Source: VFMC01 sp040398525
Lineage (GTDB): Bacteria; Actinomycetota; Acidimicrobiia; Acidimicrobiales; Ilumatobacteraceae
NCBI GenBank assembly: GCA_040398525.1
Contig: JBBATY010000014.1
Coordinates: 8,464-72,463, forward strand
Length of the DNA stretch: 64,000 nt
Direction: 5' to 3'
Of the stretch, positions 35,708 through 44,308 are shown one piece after another. Position 1 is the first letter of the stretch, and every line of letters begins with the position of its first letter. Under the pieces are notes generated by a model, which saw only the letters and a list, made by a program, of their open reading frames with translations, was not told the DNA's origin and did not search any database. The translations under genes were made by a program, and so were the position numbers.

Positions 35708-36486
35708 GCCTCGCGGGTGAGGCGCATGTGGCGAGCAGCGAGCTGGCGGATGATGAACACCATCATCACGCCGCCGGCAATGCCCACCACGCCGCTGAAC
35801 GCGTTGGCGATGTAGCCGTCGCTCAGGCTCTCGGCTGCGTCGACGACGTCGCCGCCGACGTTGAACCCCCGGGCGATCAGCCGGCCACTGACGATCAGCC
35901 CGACGACGCTGCCCACGATCACGGTGACGAACCATGCGGTGATCACGGGGAGGACGGCCCGCTGCTTCCACGACTGGTCACCGGGCAGCACCTCGGGGTC
36001 GGATGCCTTCCAGTGCTCGCGCAGCATCAAGAAGGTGATGATCTGGAGGGTGCAGCCGCCGAGCAGCCAGACGACGACCGTCAGGCCCGACTTCCAGGTG
36101 ATCTGTCGTCCGAGGCCGACCAGGTTGGTCGAGATCCGGAAGCTCCAGATGATGCTCACCACCAGCAGCGCGATGCTGACGGCCCCGGCGAAGAGGCTGA
36201 CGACGGTGAACACGCCGAGCGCCTCCTCGAAGTCGCGCTCGGTGATCACGTTGTCGAGGAAGTCGTCGGCCCGGCGGGCGAGACGCAGCTGGAAGAGCAC
36301 GCTGATCGCGGTCAGCACCAGCGCGACGATCTGCAGCGCGACAGCGGCCTTGGTGAGCCCGCCGATGCGCTGGAGGTTGCCGCCCATCGCCGCCCCGGGG
36401 CCGCCGTAGGCGACGTAGCCGGGCGGGGGTGCGCTCGGGGGCGGAGGAGGCGGTGGGAAGGGGGACTGCGGCTCGTAGTCGCTCAT
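35704..36486 (-). CDS. DUF4328-type membrane protein
   Basis: 260 residues with a Pro-rich cytoplasmic N-terminus, then at least five hydrophobic helices (VALQIVALVLTAISVLFQL; VVSLFAGAVSIALLVVSIIW; GLTVVVWLLGGCTLQIITF). The loop motif FRISTNLVGLGRQ and the WxxPV-like WKQRAVLPVITAWF resemble DUF4328 proteins of actinobacteria, a family with no known function. Start ATG 36486, 7 nt from TAGCGT. Confidence 0.7.
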   Translation of the reverse strand: MSDYEPQSPFPPPPPPPSAPPPGYVAYGGPGAAMGGNLQRIGGLTKAAVALQIVALVLTAISVLFQLRLARRADDFLDNVITERDFEEALGVFTVVSLFAGAVSIALLVVSIIWSFRISTNLVGLGRQITWKSGLTVVVWLLGGCTLQIITFLMLREHWKASDPEVLPGDQSWKQRAVLPVITAWFVTVIVGSVVGLIVSGRLIARGFNVGGDVVDAAESLSDGYIANAFSGVVGIAGGVMMVFIIRQLAARHMRLTREA

Positions 36487-36493
36487 GCCGAGC

Positions 36494-36499
36494 ACGCTA
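36494..36499 (-). promoter_or_regulatory. -10 element TAGCGT of the DUF4328-sixA pair
   Basis: TAGCGT on the minus strand, 7 nt before ATG 36486; leaderless start expected. Confidence 0.45.
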
Positions 36500-36558
36500 G
36501 CCGTCGCCCTGCGTGGGGTGCTGTGGCAGCAGCGCCCTCGAACGGCAAGACTGGGGTC

Positions 36559-37170
36559 GTGGGCTTCTTCGATCGCAACCGCCAGGAGGTCGAGCGTCGG
36601 GGCTTCGACCCTGCTCGGCTGCCGCCCGGGCAGTACCTCACCGACCGCTTCCCGGTGCTGCATGTCGGCGATGTGCCCACCTACGGCCCCGGCGAGTGGG
36701 ACCTCACGATCGGTGGCCTGGTCGACCGGCCGGTCACCATCGGCCTCGACGACCTGCGCGCGATGCCGTCGGTGTCGATCACCGTCGACATCCACTGCGT
36801 CACCAAGTGGAGCAAGTTCGACACCACCTGGACCGGGGTGCGCGTGCGCGACCTGTTCGACCAGGTGGGCGTGCAGTCGACGGCCACCCACGTGCTCGAG
36901 CACGCCGAGTACGGCTACACCACCAACCTGCCCCTCGCCGACATCACCACCGACGATGCGATCGTGGCCTACGCCTTCGACGGCGCCGAGATCGAGCCGG
37001 TGCACGGGGGCCCGGTGCGCATCGTGGTGCCGCACCTCTACTTCTGGAAGAGCGCGAAGTGGGTGCGCGAGCTGCAGCTGGTCGACCACGACATCGCCGG
37101 CTTCTGGGAGCGCAACGGCTACCACATGTACGGCGACCCGTTCCGCGAGCAGCGCCACTGGGGCGACTGA
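36559..37170 (+). CDS. Sulfite oxidase-like molybdopterin protein
   Basis: 203 residues from GTG 36559. Single-domain sulfite-oxidase fold: GEWDLTIGGLVDRPVTI, then the Mo-binding Cys in DIHCVTKWSKFDTTWTGV. GGPVRIVVPHLYFWKSAKWV follows. No twin-Arg signal is present, so it is probably cytoplasmic, like YuiH-type homologues. A weak -10-like AAGACT lies 6 nt before the start. Function of the group is not established. It is 22 bp from the mrp stop. Confidence 0.83.
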   Translation: MGFFDRNRQEVERRGFDPARLPPGQYLTDRFPVLHVGDVPTYGPGEWDLTIGGLVDRPVTIGLDDLRAMPSVSITVDIHCVTKWSKFDTTWTGVRVRDLFDQVGVQSTATHVLEHAEYGYTTNLPLADITTDDAIVAYAFDGAEIEPVHGGPVRIVVPHLYFWKSAKWVRELQLVDHDIAGFWERNGYHMYGDPFREQRHWGD

Positions 37171-37192
37171 CGCGTCGGGGCCGACCTGCGGG

Positions 37193-38332
37193 TCAGTTGA
37201 TGCGCAGGCTCGGGCTGAAGACCTTCTTCGGTCGCAGCTCGACGGCGATGCGCCGGGCGATCTCCTGGAACGCCTGCGCGGCCTCGCTGTCGGGGTCGAC
37301 GGCGGTGATCGGCCGGCCCACGTCGCCACCCTCGCGCAGTGCCGGCACCAGCGGCAGCTTGCCGAGCAGCGGCACGTCGAGATCGTCGGCCAGCAGCTCG
37401 CCGCCACCCGCGCCGAAGATCTCGTAGCGGGTGCCCTCGTCGCCGGTGAACCAGCTCATGTTCTCGATGACGCCGCGCACGGGCAGCTTCACCTTCTCGG
37501 CCATCGCGGCCGACAGGCGGGCGACCTCCTGGGCGGCGGGCTGGGGCGTGGTGACCACGTACACCTCGCCGCGGGGCAGGTACTGGCTGAGCGACAGGGC
37601 GATGTCGCCGGTGCCGGGGGGCATGTCGATGAGCAGGAAGTCCGGCTCGTCCCAGTAGACGTCGGTGAGGAACTGCTCGAGCGCCTTGTGCAGCATCGGG
37701 CCACGCCAGATGACGGCCTGGCCCTGGGGCACGAAGTAGCCGATCGAGATGCAGCGCACGCCCCACTGCTCGGGCGGCACGAGCATCTGGTCGATCACCA
37801 CCGGGTCGCGATCGGTGCCGAGCATGCGCGGCACCGAGTAGCCGTAGATGTCGGCATCGACCACGCCCACCGAGTAGCCCTGCGACGCCAGCGCCACGGC
37901 CAGGTTCACCGTGACCGAGCTCTTGCCGACGCCGCCCTTGCCCGACGAGATCAGCAGCGGGCGGGTCTTCGAGCCGGGCTGACTGAACGGGATGGTGCGC
38001 CCCTCGGCATGGCCGTGGGCCTGGCCCTGGCCCGCGGTGGCCGCCGGGTTGCCGTGCAGCTTCATGCGCAGCGCCTCGCGCTCCTGGTCGGTCATCACCG
38101 TGAAGTCGAGGGTCACGCCGGCCACGCCGTCGAGCGCTCCCACGGCACCGGTCACCCGGTTCTGGATCTCGTTGCGCAGCGGGCAGCCGGCCACCGTGAG
38201 GGCGATCTGCACGGCGACGGTGTCGCCGCGCACCTCGACAGCGCGCACCATGCCGAGGTCGACGATGGAGCGACGCAGCTCGGGGTCCTCCACGGGACGC
38301 AGCGCGTCGATGATCTGGTCGTGCGTGGGCAT
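37193..38332 (-). CDS. mrp: Mrp/ApbC-family Fe-S carrier ATPase
   Basis: 379 residues: MIP18/DUF59 domain (1-85, DPELRRSIVDLGMV, VAGCPLRNEI), Gly/His linker, then a deviant Walker A GKGGVGKSSVTVNLA and VVDADIYGYSVPRMLG. It would carry or deliver Fe-S clusters as a dimer. The C-terminal CXXC that bridges the cluster in E. coli-type ApbC is replaced by WFTGDEGTRYEIFG. The start ATG 38332 has a good ribosome site (GCAGGAG). Divergent from sufR with 84 bp between. Confidence 0.9.
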   Translation of the reverse strand: MPTHDQIIDALRPVEDPELRRSIVDLGMVRAVEVRGDTVAVQIALTVAGCPLRNEIQNRVTGAVGALDGVAGVTLDFTVMTDQEREALRMKLHGNPAATAGQGQAHGHAEGRTIPFSQPGSKTRPLLISSGKGGVGKSSVTVNLAVALASQGYSVGVVDADIYGYSVPRMLGTDRDPVVIDQMLVPPEQWGVRCISIGYFVPQGQAVIWRGPMLHKALEQFLTDVYWDEPDFLLIDMPPGTGDIALSLSQYLPRGEVYVVTTPQPAAQEVARLSAAMAEKVKLPVRGVIENMSWFTGDEGTRYEIFGAGGGELLADDLDVPLLGKLPLVPALREGGDVGRPITAVDPDSEAAQAFQEIARRIAVELRPKKVFSPSLRIN

Positions 38333-38391
38333 GGGTGCTCCTGCGGCGGGGGACGGGGGGACGGGGCGAGCGGGCGTGCGGTGAATTACCA

Positions 38392-38407
38392 CTACCTGGA
38401 TAGGTAG
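38392..38407. promoter_or_regulatory. Operator-like inverted repeat between mrp and sufR
   Basis: CTACCT-GGAT-AGGTAG, 6-bp perfect arms, overlapping the sufR -10 hexamer (38405-38410). The placement predicts autorepression by SufR. It is about 60 bp from the mrp start, so it may also control mrp. Confidence 0.5.
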
Positions 38408-38410
38408 AAT
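38405..38410 (+). promoter_or_regulatory. -10 element TAGAAT of sufR
   Basis: TAGAAT, 6 nt before GTG 38417; the best -10 match in the window. Leaderless transcript expected. Confidence 0.55.
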
Positions 38411-38416
38411 ACCGCC

Positions 38417-39151
38417 GTGGCTCCGAACCGGCCCAGTGCAGCTCCGAGCGATACGGGCGCCTTCAGCGCCACCGTGTCGGCGATCACCACGGCCTTCGGC
38501 GACCCGACCAGGCGGGGCATCTACCTGTTCGCCCGGTCGGCCGAGCGCGGAGTGACCGCCGCCCAGGTGGCGGCCGAGTTCGGCCTGCACCCCAACGTCG
38601 CTCGGCACCACCTCGACCGGCTGGCGGCCGGCGGGTACCTCGAGGTCGCCGTCGAGCGGGCCGAGGGGTCCGGTGCGGGCCGACCCTCCAAGCACTACCG
38701 CGCGGCCAGCGAGTCGCTCCCCGACGTGCCCGTCCGCAGCGACGACCTGGTGCTCACCCTGCTCGGCCGGGCGCTCGAGCTGCTGCCGCGCGAGCAGGCC
38801 GAGGCGATGGCCGAGGAAGTCGGTCGCGAGTACGGGGCCACCATGGCCTCGGGCCTCACCGGCACCGATGCGTCGGCGGGCCAGCGCTCGCTGCGTTCGG
38901 CGCTGCAGGCCGTCGCCGACGCGCTCACCGCCCACGGCTTCGCCGCCCATGCCGACCAGCGCAACAACCAGCTGCGCATCATCAACAATCACTGCCCCTT
39001 CGGCGACGTGGCGATGGAGCACCCGGTCATCTGTGCAGTCGACCGGGGGATGGTGAAGGGCATGCTCGGCGTGCTGACGGGCGGCGACACCGAGCCGGCC
39101 CTGCTGCAGTCGCTGCCGCAGGGCGACACCTTCTGCGCGACCGCCGTCTGA
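38417..39151 (+). CDS. SufR-like Fe-S cluster-sensing repressor
   Basis: 244 residues. N-terminal winged helix (TAAQVAAEFGLHPNVARHHLDRL, about 51-73). The C-terminal third has Cys-x12-Cys in HCPFGDVAMEHPVIC and a third Cys in GDTFCATAV, 33 residues on, the cluster-ligand pattern of SufR. SufR represses the suf operon when it carries a cluster. No suf gene is in the window; the likely target seen here is mrp plus its own promoter. The start is set by the -10 hexamer 6 nt upstream. Confidence 0.83.
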   Translation: MAPNRPSAAPSDTGAFSATVSAITTAFGDPTRRGIYLFARSAERGVTAAQVAAEFGLHPNVARHHLDRLAAGGYLEVAVERAEGSGAGRPSKHYRAASESLPDVPVRSDDLVLTLLGRALELLPREQAEAMAEEVGREYGATMASGLTGTDASAGQRSLRSALQAVADALTAHGFAAHADQRNNQLRIINNHCPFGDVAMEHPVICAVDRGMVKGMLGVLTGGDTEPALLQSLPQGDTFCATAV

Positions 39152-39205
39152 CCCGACTACGGTGACATCGCTGCGTGCGGGGGCTCGCAGGGAAGGAGAG
39201 CGGTC

Positions 39206-40291
39206 GTGCCGCAGCAGGTTCGTGGTGTCGTGGCCCTGGGCAAGGGCAAGCCGGTGTCGATCGAGACGATCGTGGTGCCCGATCCGGGCCCCGGCGAGGC
39301 GGTCGTCAAGGTGCAGGCGTGCGGGGTGTGCCACACCGACCTGCACTACCGCGAGGGCGGGATCAACGACGACTTCCCGTTCCTGCTCGGCCACGAGGCC
39401 GCTGGTGTGGTGGAAGCCGTCGGCCCCGGTGTCACCGGCGTGGCCCCTGGCGACTACGTCATCCTCAACTGGAGGGCCGTGTGCGGCACCTGCCGGTCGT
39501 GCCTGCGCGGTCGGTCGCAGTACTGCTTCAGCACGTTCAACGCGACCCAGAAGATGACCCTGCTCGACGGCACCGTGCTGTCGCCGGCGCTCGGCATCGG
39601 CGCCTTCGTCGAAAAGACCCTGGTCGCAGCCGGCCAGTGCACCAAGGTCGACCCTGCTGCGCCTGCGGCCGCCGCCGGGCTGCTCGGGTGTGGCGTGATG
39701 GCGGGCATCGGGGCTGCGATCAACACGGGCGGTGTGTCGCGCGGCGACTCGGTGGCGGTGTTCGGCTGCGGCGGCGTGGGCGACGCGGCCATCGCCGGGG
39801 CCCGGTTGGCCGGTGCGCACACGATCGTGGCGATCGACCTCGACGACCGCAAGCTCGAGTTGGCCCGCCAATTCGGCGCCACGCACACGGTGAACGCGAG
39901 CACCGCCGACCCGGTCGAATTCGTCAAGAGCGTCACCGGCGGCAACGGCGCCGACGTGTGCATCGAGGCCGTCGGGCACCCGGCGGTGTACCGGCAGGCC
40001 TTCGACGCCCGCGACCTGGCCGGCACCGTCGTGCTGGTCGGCGTGCCCCGGCCCGACATGACCATCGAGCTGCCGTTCATCGAGGTGTTCGGGCGTGGCG
40101 GTTCGCTGAAGAGCAGCTGGTACGGCGACTGCCTGCCCAGTCGCGACTTCCCCATGCTCATCGATCTCTACCTGCAGGGCCGGCTCGACCTCGACCGGTT
40201 CGTCTCGGAGACGATCGGCCTCGACGATGTCGAGGAGGCGTTCCACAAGATGGAGCGCGGCGAGGTGCTGCGCAGCGTCGTCCTCCTCTGA
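39206..40291 (+). CDS. mscR: S-(hydroxymethyl)mycothiol dehydrogenase
   Basis: Oxidises the formaldehyde-mycothiol adduct (and reduces nitrosomycothiol) with NAD. 361 residues, nearly colinear with mycobacterial MscR: QACGVCHTDLHYREGGINDD (catalytic Zn Cys), GHEAAG, ILNWRAVCGTCRSC (structural Zn, Cys-x2-Cys-x2-Cys-x7-Cys). It also has NATQKMTLLDGT, GLLGCGVMAGIGAAINTGGV and LKSSWYGDCLP. Start GTG 39206 with a strong ribosome site GGAAGGAGAG. Indicates that the organism uses mycothiol. A separate MBL-fold hydrolase partner, often adjacent in other genomes, is absent here. Confidence 0.94.
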   Translation: MPQQVRGVVALGKGKPVSIETIVVPDPGPGEAVVKVQACGVCHTDLHYREGGINDDFPFLLGHEAAGVVEAVGPGVTGVAPGDYVILNWRAVCGTCRSCLRGRSQYCFSTFNATQKMTLLDGTVLSPALGIGAFVEKTLVAAGQCTKVDPAAPAAAAGLLGCGVMAGIGAAINTGGVSRGDSVAVFGCGGVGDAAIAGARLAGAHTIVAIDLDDRKLELARQFGATHTVNASTADPVEFVKSVTGGNGADVCIEAVGHPAVYRQAFDARDLAGTVVLVGVPRPDMTIELPFIEVFGRGGSLKSSWYGDCLPSRDFPMLIDLYLQGRLDLDRFVSETIGLDDVEEAFHKMERGEVLRSVVLL

Positions 40292-40342
40292 CGACGCGGT
40301 GAGACATGAGGCCCCGGGCAGCCTCACCTCTCACCGGGTCCG

Positions 40343-40348
40343 TAGACT
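40343..40348 (+). promoter_or_regulatory. -10 element TAGACT of the DUF3107/ArsA operon
   Basis: TAGACT, 7 nt before ATG 40356; leaderless start expected. Confidence 0.5.
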
Positions 40349-40355
40349 CGGCGGC

Positions 40356-40589
40356 ATGGATCTCCGCATCGGTGTCACCCACTCGCCTCGTGAGCTGTCG
40401 ATCGAACTGTCCGACGACACCGATCGCGACGCCCTGCAGCAGCAGGTCGAGTCGGCCCTCGCCGGCGCGCTCGACGTGATGTGGGTGACCGACAAGAAGG
40501 GCCGCCGCATCGCCGTGGCGGCCTCGAAGATCGCCTACGTCGAGATCGGCTCGGCGAACGCGGAGCGCAAGATCGGGTTCGGCGCCTGA
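40356..40589 (+). CDS. DUF3107 protein
   Basis: 77 residues: MDLRIGVTHSPRELSIEL..., ending KIAYVEIGSANAERKIGFGA. Small actinobacterial DUF3107 family of unknown function; predicted beta-alpha-beta. A longer frame to 40227 is a shadow of mscR. The next gene appears to begin in its stop codon, so it is in the same operon as the two ArsA-like ATPases. Confidence 0.83.
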   Translation: MDLRIGVTHSPRELSIELSDDTDRDALQQQVESALAGALDVMWVTDKKGRRIAVAASKIAYVEIGSANAERKIGFGA

Positions 40590-41527
40590 CACTGCTCGAC
40601 CGTCGCCTGCTGTTCGTCACCGGCAAAGGTGGCGTCGGCAAGACGACCGCGGCAGCAGCCCTCGCCGAGCTCGGCGCCAGCCTCGGCAAGCGCACGCTCG
40701 TGTGCGAGATGGATGCCAAGGGATCGCTCTCCTCGGCGTTCGAGGTCGGCGAGCTCGCCTATGCGCCCACCCAGGTGGCCGACCGGTTGTTCGCCATGCA
40801 GATGAACACCGAGGACTCGCTGCGCGAGTACCTGCGGCTGTTCGTGAAGATCCCGTTGCTCGGTCGCCTCGGGCCGCTGGCCCGCACGTTCGACTTCGTC
40901 GCCGACGCGGCCCCCGGGGTGAAGGAGATCCTCGCCGTCGGCAAGCTCTGCTACGAGGTCCGCGAGCGGAACTACGACCTGGTGGTCGTCGACGCCGAGG
41001 CGAGCGGTCACATCGTCGCCCAGATCGCCGCACCGCAGGTGATCCGCGAACTGGTGCAGGTCGGCTTGGTCCACGATCAGACCGACTGGATGCTCGAGAT
41101 CCTCGGCGACCACGCCCGCACCGGCCTGGTGGTGGTCACCACACCGGAGGAGATGCCCGTGGTCGAGACCCTCGAGCTCGTCGACCGGGTGCGGGCCGAG
41201 ACCGAGGTCGATGTAGCTGCTGTGCTCGCCAACCGGGTGCTGCCGGCCATGTTCTCCGACCGTGAGCACGAGGTGTTCGGTCGGCTCACGTCGCCGGCGT
41301 TGCGGGCCGAACTGCGCACTGCGGTGGGCACTGGTGTCGACACCGTGCTCGACGCTGCGCGGCTCACCGAGGCCAGGCGCCAGATCGGCGCCGGGCACCT
41401 CGACCGGCTGCGCAGTGCTCTGCCCGGCGGGGTGCCCCTGCTGGTGGTGCCCGAGCTGTTCACCCGCTCCACCGGCCGGCGGGTCGTCACGCTGATGGCC
41501 CAGGCCATCCACGACGAGGTGGCGTGA
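40586..41527 (+). CDS. ArsA/Get3-like ATPase, first of pair (probable CTG start)
   Basis: 313 residues from CTG 40586. Deviant Walker A FVTGKGGVGKTTAAAAL lies only 11 residues in, followed by EMDAKGSLSSAF (switch I), VVVDAEASGHIVAQI and TTPEEMPVVETLEL. No ATG, GTG or TTG lies near the P-loop. The only other option is ATG 40481, which would overlap DUF3107 by 109 bp and add an Arg-rich out-of-frame tail. CTG 40586 gives a 4-bp CTGA overlap. The pair resembles the mycobacterial Rv3679-Rv3680 proteins. Not arsenite pump ATPase: no ArsB or ArsD and single-domain. Confidence 0.8.
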   Translation: MTLLDRRLLFVTGKGGVGKTTAAAALAELGASLGKRTLVCEMDAKGSLSSAFEVGELAYAPTQVADRLFAMQMNTEDSLREYLRLFVKIPLLGRLGPLARTFDFVADAAPGVKEILAVGKLCYEVRERNYDLVVVDAEASGHIVAQIAAPQVIRELVQVGLVHDQTDWMLEILGDHARTGLVVVTTPEEMPVVETLELVDRVRAETEVDVAAVLANRVLPAMFSDREHEVFGRLTSPALRAELRTAVGTGVDTVLDAARLTEARRQIGAGHLDRLRSALPGGVPLLVVPELFTRSTGRRVVTLMAQAIHDEVA

Positions 41528-42750
41528 TGGCCCGGCGCTCGTCGCAACGGTCCGCCGCGCCCGGCCTCGACGCCCTGCTCGCGGCCAAGGAGATGGTGGT
41601 CGTCTGTGGCAGCGGCGGCACCGGCAAGACCACCGTGTCGGCCGCGCTCGGGGCGGTGGCCGCAGTGCGGCTCGGCGCTCGGGTGCTGGTGCTCACTGTC
41701 GACCCGGCCCGGCGCCTGGCCACGTCGCTCGGGATCGATCCGACCGGCCTGGGCACCGGCGCGGGTTCGGCCACCCGGGTGGATGCGGCCCTTGTGGCCG
41801 ACGCGGCAGGGGCGACAGGCATGGACGCAGTGGGCGCCGGCGAGCTGTGGGTGGCGATGCTCGACACCAAGGCCGGCTGGGACGAGCTGATCCGTCGCCA
41901 CGCACCCGACGCCGAGCTGCGCGACCGGGTGCTCGCCAACCCGCTCTACCAGAACATCACCGGTCGCTTCGTGCACAGCCACGACTACCTGGCCATGGAG
42001 CAGCTGCACGAGCTGCACGCGACGGGCAGCTACGACCTCGTCGTCATCGACACCCCACCGAGCCGCAACGCGCTCGACCTGCTCGACGCCCCCGGGCGGA
42101 TGAAGGACTTCTTCGGCAGCCGCCTGCTGCGCTGGCTCACCGTGCCCTACCGGTCGCGCCTGTTCACGGCTGCCTCGAAGCCGTTCTACCAGGTGGCCGA
42201 TCGGGTGCTCGGCTCGCGGTTCCTGCAGGACATCGCCGAGTTCTTCATGCTGTTCCAGACGATGGAGCCCGGCTTCGTCAGCCGTGCCGACGAGGTGGAG
42301 CGGCTGCTCGTCGATCCGCGGACGGCCTTCGTCGTCGTGTCGACCCTCGAGGCAGCCCCCGCGTATGAGGCTCGCTACCTCGTGGCCGAGCTCGAGCGCC
42401 GGTCGATGCAGGTGGGCGCGGTGGTGCTGAACCGCACGCTGCCGGACCGCATCCGGCGACCCGCCGCGGCCACCTCGGCTCGGGCGCTACATCGGCTGGC
42501 CGATGATCCGGCCGCCGTCGAGGGCCTCGCCGCGGCCAGCGCCAGTTCGCCCGCCGAGGTGCGCGCCGTGCTGGCCGAGGTCGGCGAGCGGTTCGGCGAC
42601 CTCGCTGTGGTGGCCAGCCGCGAGGCCGAGCGGCGCAGCGAGCTCGACCGGCTCGGCGTCCCGACCGTGGCGGTGCCTGCGCTCGAGCACGACGTCGCCG
42701 ACCTGAACGGCGTGCTCGAGCTCGGCTCGTTCCTGGTCGCCGGCCGCTGA
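41527..42750 (+). CDS. ArsA/Get3-like ATPase, second of pair
   Basis: 407 residues from ATG 41527 (TGATG overlap with the first); GTG 41524 is an in-frame alternative. Walker A is VVCGSGGTGKTTVSAAL, a variant with Ser and Thr in place of the Lys and Val of GKGGVGKT. The signature Lys of deviant Walker A is therefore missing here, while the first subunit has it. VLTVDPARRLATSLGI and VVIDTPPSRNALDLLDAP match Get3-like switch regions. The likely product is a heterodimer of both proteins, possibly with one regulatory subunit. Confidence 0.83.
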   Translation: MARRSSQRSAAPGLDALLAAKEMVVVCGSGGTGKTTVSAALGAVAAVRLGARVLVLTVDPARRLATSLGIDPTGLGTGAGSATRVDAALVADAAGATGMDAVGAGELWVAMLDTKAGWDELIRRHAPDAELRDRVLANPLYQNITGRFVHSHDYLAMEQLHELHATGSYDLVVIDTPPSRNALDLLDAPGRMKDFFGSRLLRWLTVPYRSRLFTAASKPFYQVADRVLGSRFLQDIAEFFMLFQTMEPGFVSRADEVERLLVDPRTAFVVVSTLEAAPAYEARYLVAELERRSMQVGAVVLNRTLPDRIRRPAAATSARALHRLADDPAAVEGLAAASASSPAEVRAVLAEVGERFGDLAVVASREAERRSELDRLGVPTVAVPALEHDVADLNGVLELGSFLVAGR

Positions 42751-42806
42751 CACCAGAGGCCACCGGGTGGCACTGGTCGCCCGTGCTGGTCTGGCACACT
42801 CGGCGC

Positions 42807-44291
42807 ATGGCAACACTGGCCGAGATCGCTCGGCAGCACAGCGCGCTCACCCAACCTCAGATCGAGCACCTCCAGCGGCTCGTCGGTGAATGGGGGGTGC
42901 TCGCGGACCTGTCGTTCGCCGACCTCCTGCTCTATCTGCCCGACGCCGCCGAGCCGGGGGCCTGGATCGTCCTCGCCCAGGTGCGACCGGCGACTGCGCG
43001 CACGATCTATGACGCCGACTACGTCGGCTTGCGGGCCACCTCGTCGAACACGCTGCTCGATGCTGTCCAGGCCTCCGGCGCGATCGAGACGCGCGACCTC
43101 GTCATGGAGGGCATCCCCGGCTCGGTGCGCACCACGGCCATCCCCGTGCGCTTCCACGGCGACGTGCTTGCCATGCTCGCCCGCGAAGCCCGGGCCGACG
43201 TGCGCGAGGCAGGCCAACTGGAGCGCACCTACCTGGGCGTGTTCGAGCGGTTCGCCGCGATGGTGGCCGACGGAAGCTTCCCGGCCGAGGGCGCGCTCGA
43301 GGACTCGAGCGCGGCGCCCCGCATCGGCGACGGGACGATCCTGCTCGACGGCGAGGCCCGGGTGCAGTACGCCTCCCCGAACGCGATGAGCGTCTTCCAC
43401 CGGGTGGGCATCACCGCCAACGCCATCGGCATGCGCCTGGCCGAGCTCGGCTTCGACGACAGCTCGGCGCGGCGTGCGCTCGACAGCGGCCGCCCGGTGA
43501 TCGAGGAGTTCGACCAGACAGCGGAGGTCACCCTGCTCAGTCGGTGCCTGCCGATCGTCGAGCAGGGCAGAGTGACGGGCGGCCTGCTGCTGCTACGCGA
43601 CGTGTCGGAGGTGCGCAAGCGCGACAAGTTGCTGTTGTCGAAAGACGCCACCATCCGCGAGGTCCACCACCGGGTCAAGAACAACCTGCAGACCATCTCG
43701 TCGCTGCTGCGACTGCAGGCCCGCCGCCTGCAGTCGGCCGAGGCCAAGGCTGCGGTCAACGAGTCGGTGCGCCGGATCCGCACCATCGCCGTCGTCCACG
43801 AGACCCTGTCGCGCGAGGCGGGCGACGACGTCGCGTTCATCGACATCGTCCGACCGCTGCTGCGCCTGTCCGAGGAGGGTCTGCAGTCGCAGGACCGCCC
43901 GGTGCGCTTCACCGTCCACGGCGATGGCGGCCGGCTGCCCACCCATGTCGCCACGCCGCTGTCGGTGGTGCTCATCGAACTGCTCCAGAACGCGATCGAC
44001 CACGGCTTCCCCGAAGGCAGCCAGGGTGGCGACGTCGTGGTGCTGCTGGCCCGCTCACCGGGGATGCTGTCGATCACCGTGGTGAACGACGGGGTGGGCC
44101 TCGAGCCGGGCTTCGAGCTGAACTCCGCGACCGGGCTGGGGCTGTCGATCGTGCGCACCCTGGTGACGACCGAGCTGGGCGGCACCATCACGATGCGTGC
44201 AGGCAGCCGTACCGATTTCGACGCTGTCGGGATCAGCGGTGTGCGGGACGGCACCGGAACGGTGGTCGACCTGCAGGTGCCGATCAGCTGA
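42807..44291 (+). CDS. PdtaS-like sensor histidine kinase
   Basis: 494 residues, soluble. N-terminal GAF-like region about 1-155, PAS-like about 160-270 (RVQYASPNAMSVFHRVG), HisKA_2 helix REVHHRVKNNLQTISSLLRL with phospho-His at 287/288, and HATPase ending GLGLSIVRTLV. Same architecture as mycobacterial PdtaS (Rv3220c), which pairs with the antiterminator PdtaR and lies beside whiB1, as here. PdtaR itself is not in the window. ATG 42807 is 6 nt after CACACT, a weak TANNNT-like hexamer; a 24-bp longer frame exists. Confidence 0.85.
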   Translation: MATLAEIARQHSALTQPQIEHLQRLVGEWGVLADLSFADLLLYLPDAAEPGAWIVLAQVRPATARTIYDADYVGLRATSSNTLLDAVQASGAIETRDLVMEGIPGSVRTTAIPVRFHGDVLAMLAREARADVREAGQLERTYLGVFERFAAMVADGSFPAEGALEDSSAAPRIGDGTILLDGEARVQYASPNAMSVFHRVGITANAIGMRLAELGFDDSSARRALDSGRPVIEEFDQTAEVTLLSRCLPIVEQGRVTGGLLLLRDVSEVRKRDKLLLSKDATIREVHHRVKNNLQTISSLLRLQARRLQSAEAKAAVNESVRRIRTIAVVHETLSREAGDDVAFIDIVRPLLRLSEEGLQSQDRPVRFTVHGDGGRLPTHVATPLSVVLIELLQNAIDHGFPEGSQGGDVVVLLARSPGMLSITVVNDGVGLEPGFELNSATGLGLSIVRTLVTTELGGTITMRAGSRTDFDAVGISGVRDGTGTVVDLQVPIS

Positions 44292-44308
44292 CCGGCTGCG
44301 CGTCGCGC

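Noticed and set aside
40227..40355. Longer N-terminus for DUF3107
   Set aside because: The extension reads through the mscR end out of frame and the -10 hexamer lies inside it; ATG 40356 fits the family length.
40586..42750. Arsenite-resistance operon
   Set aside because: The two ATPases are single-domain and Get3-like; no arsB, arsD, arsC or arsR lies nearby.
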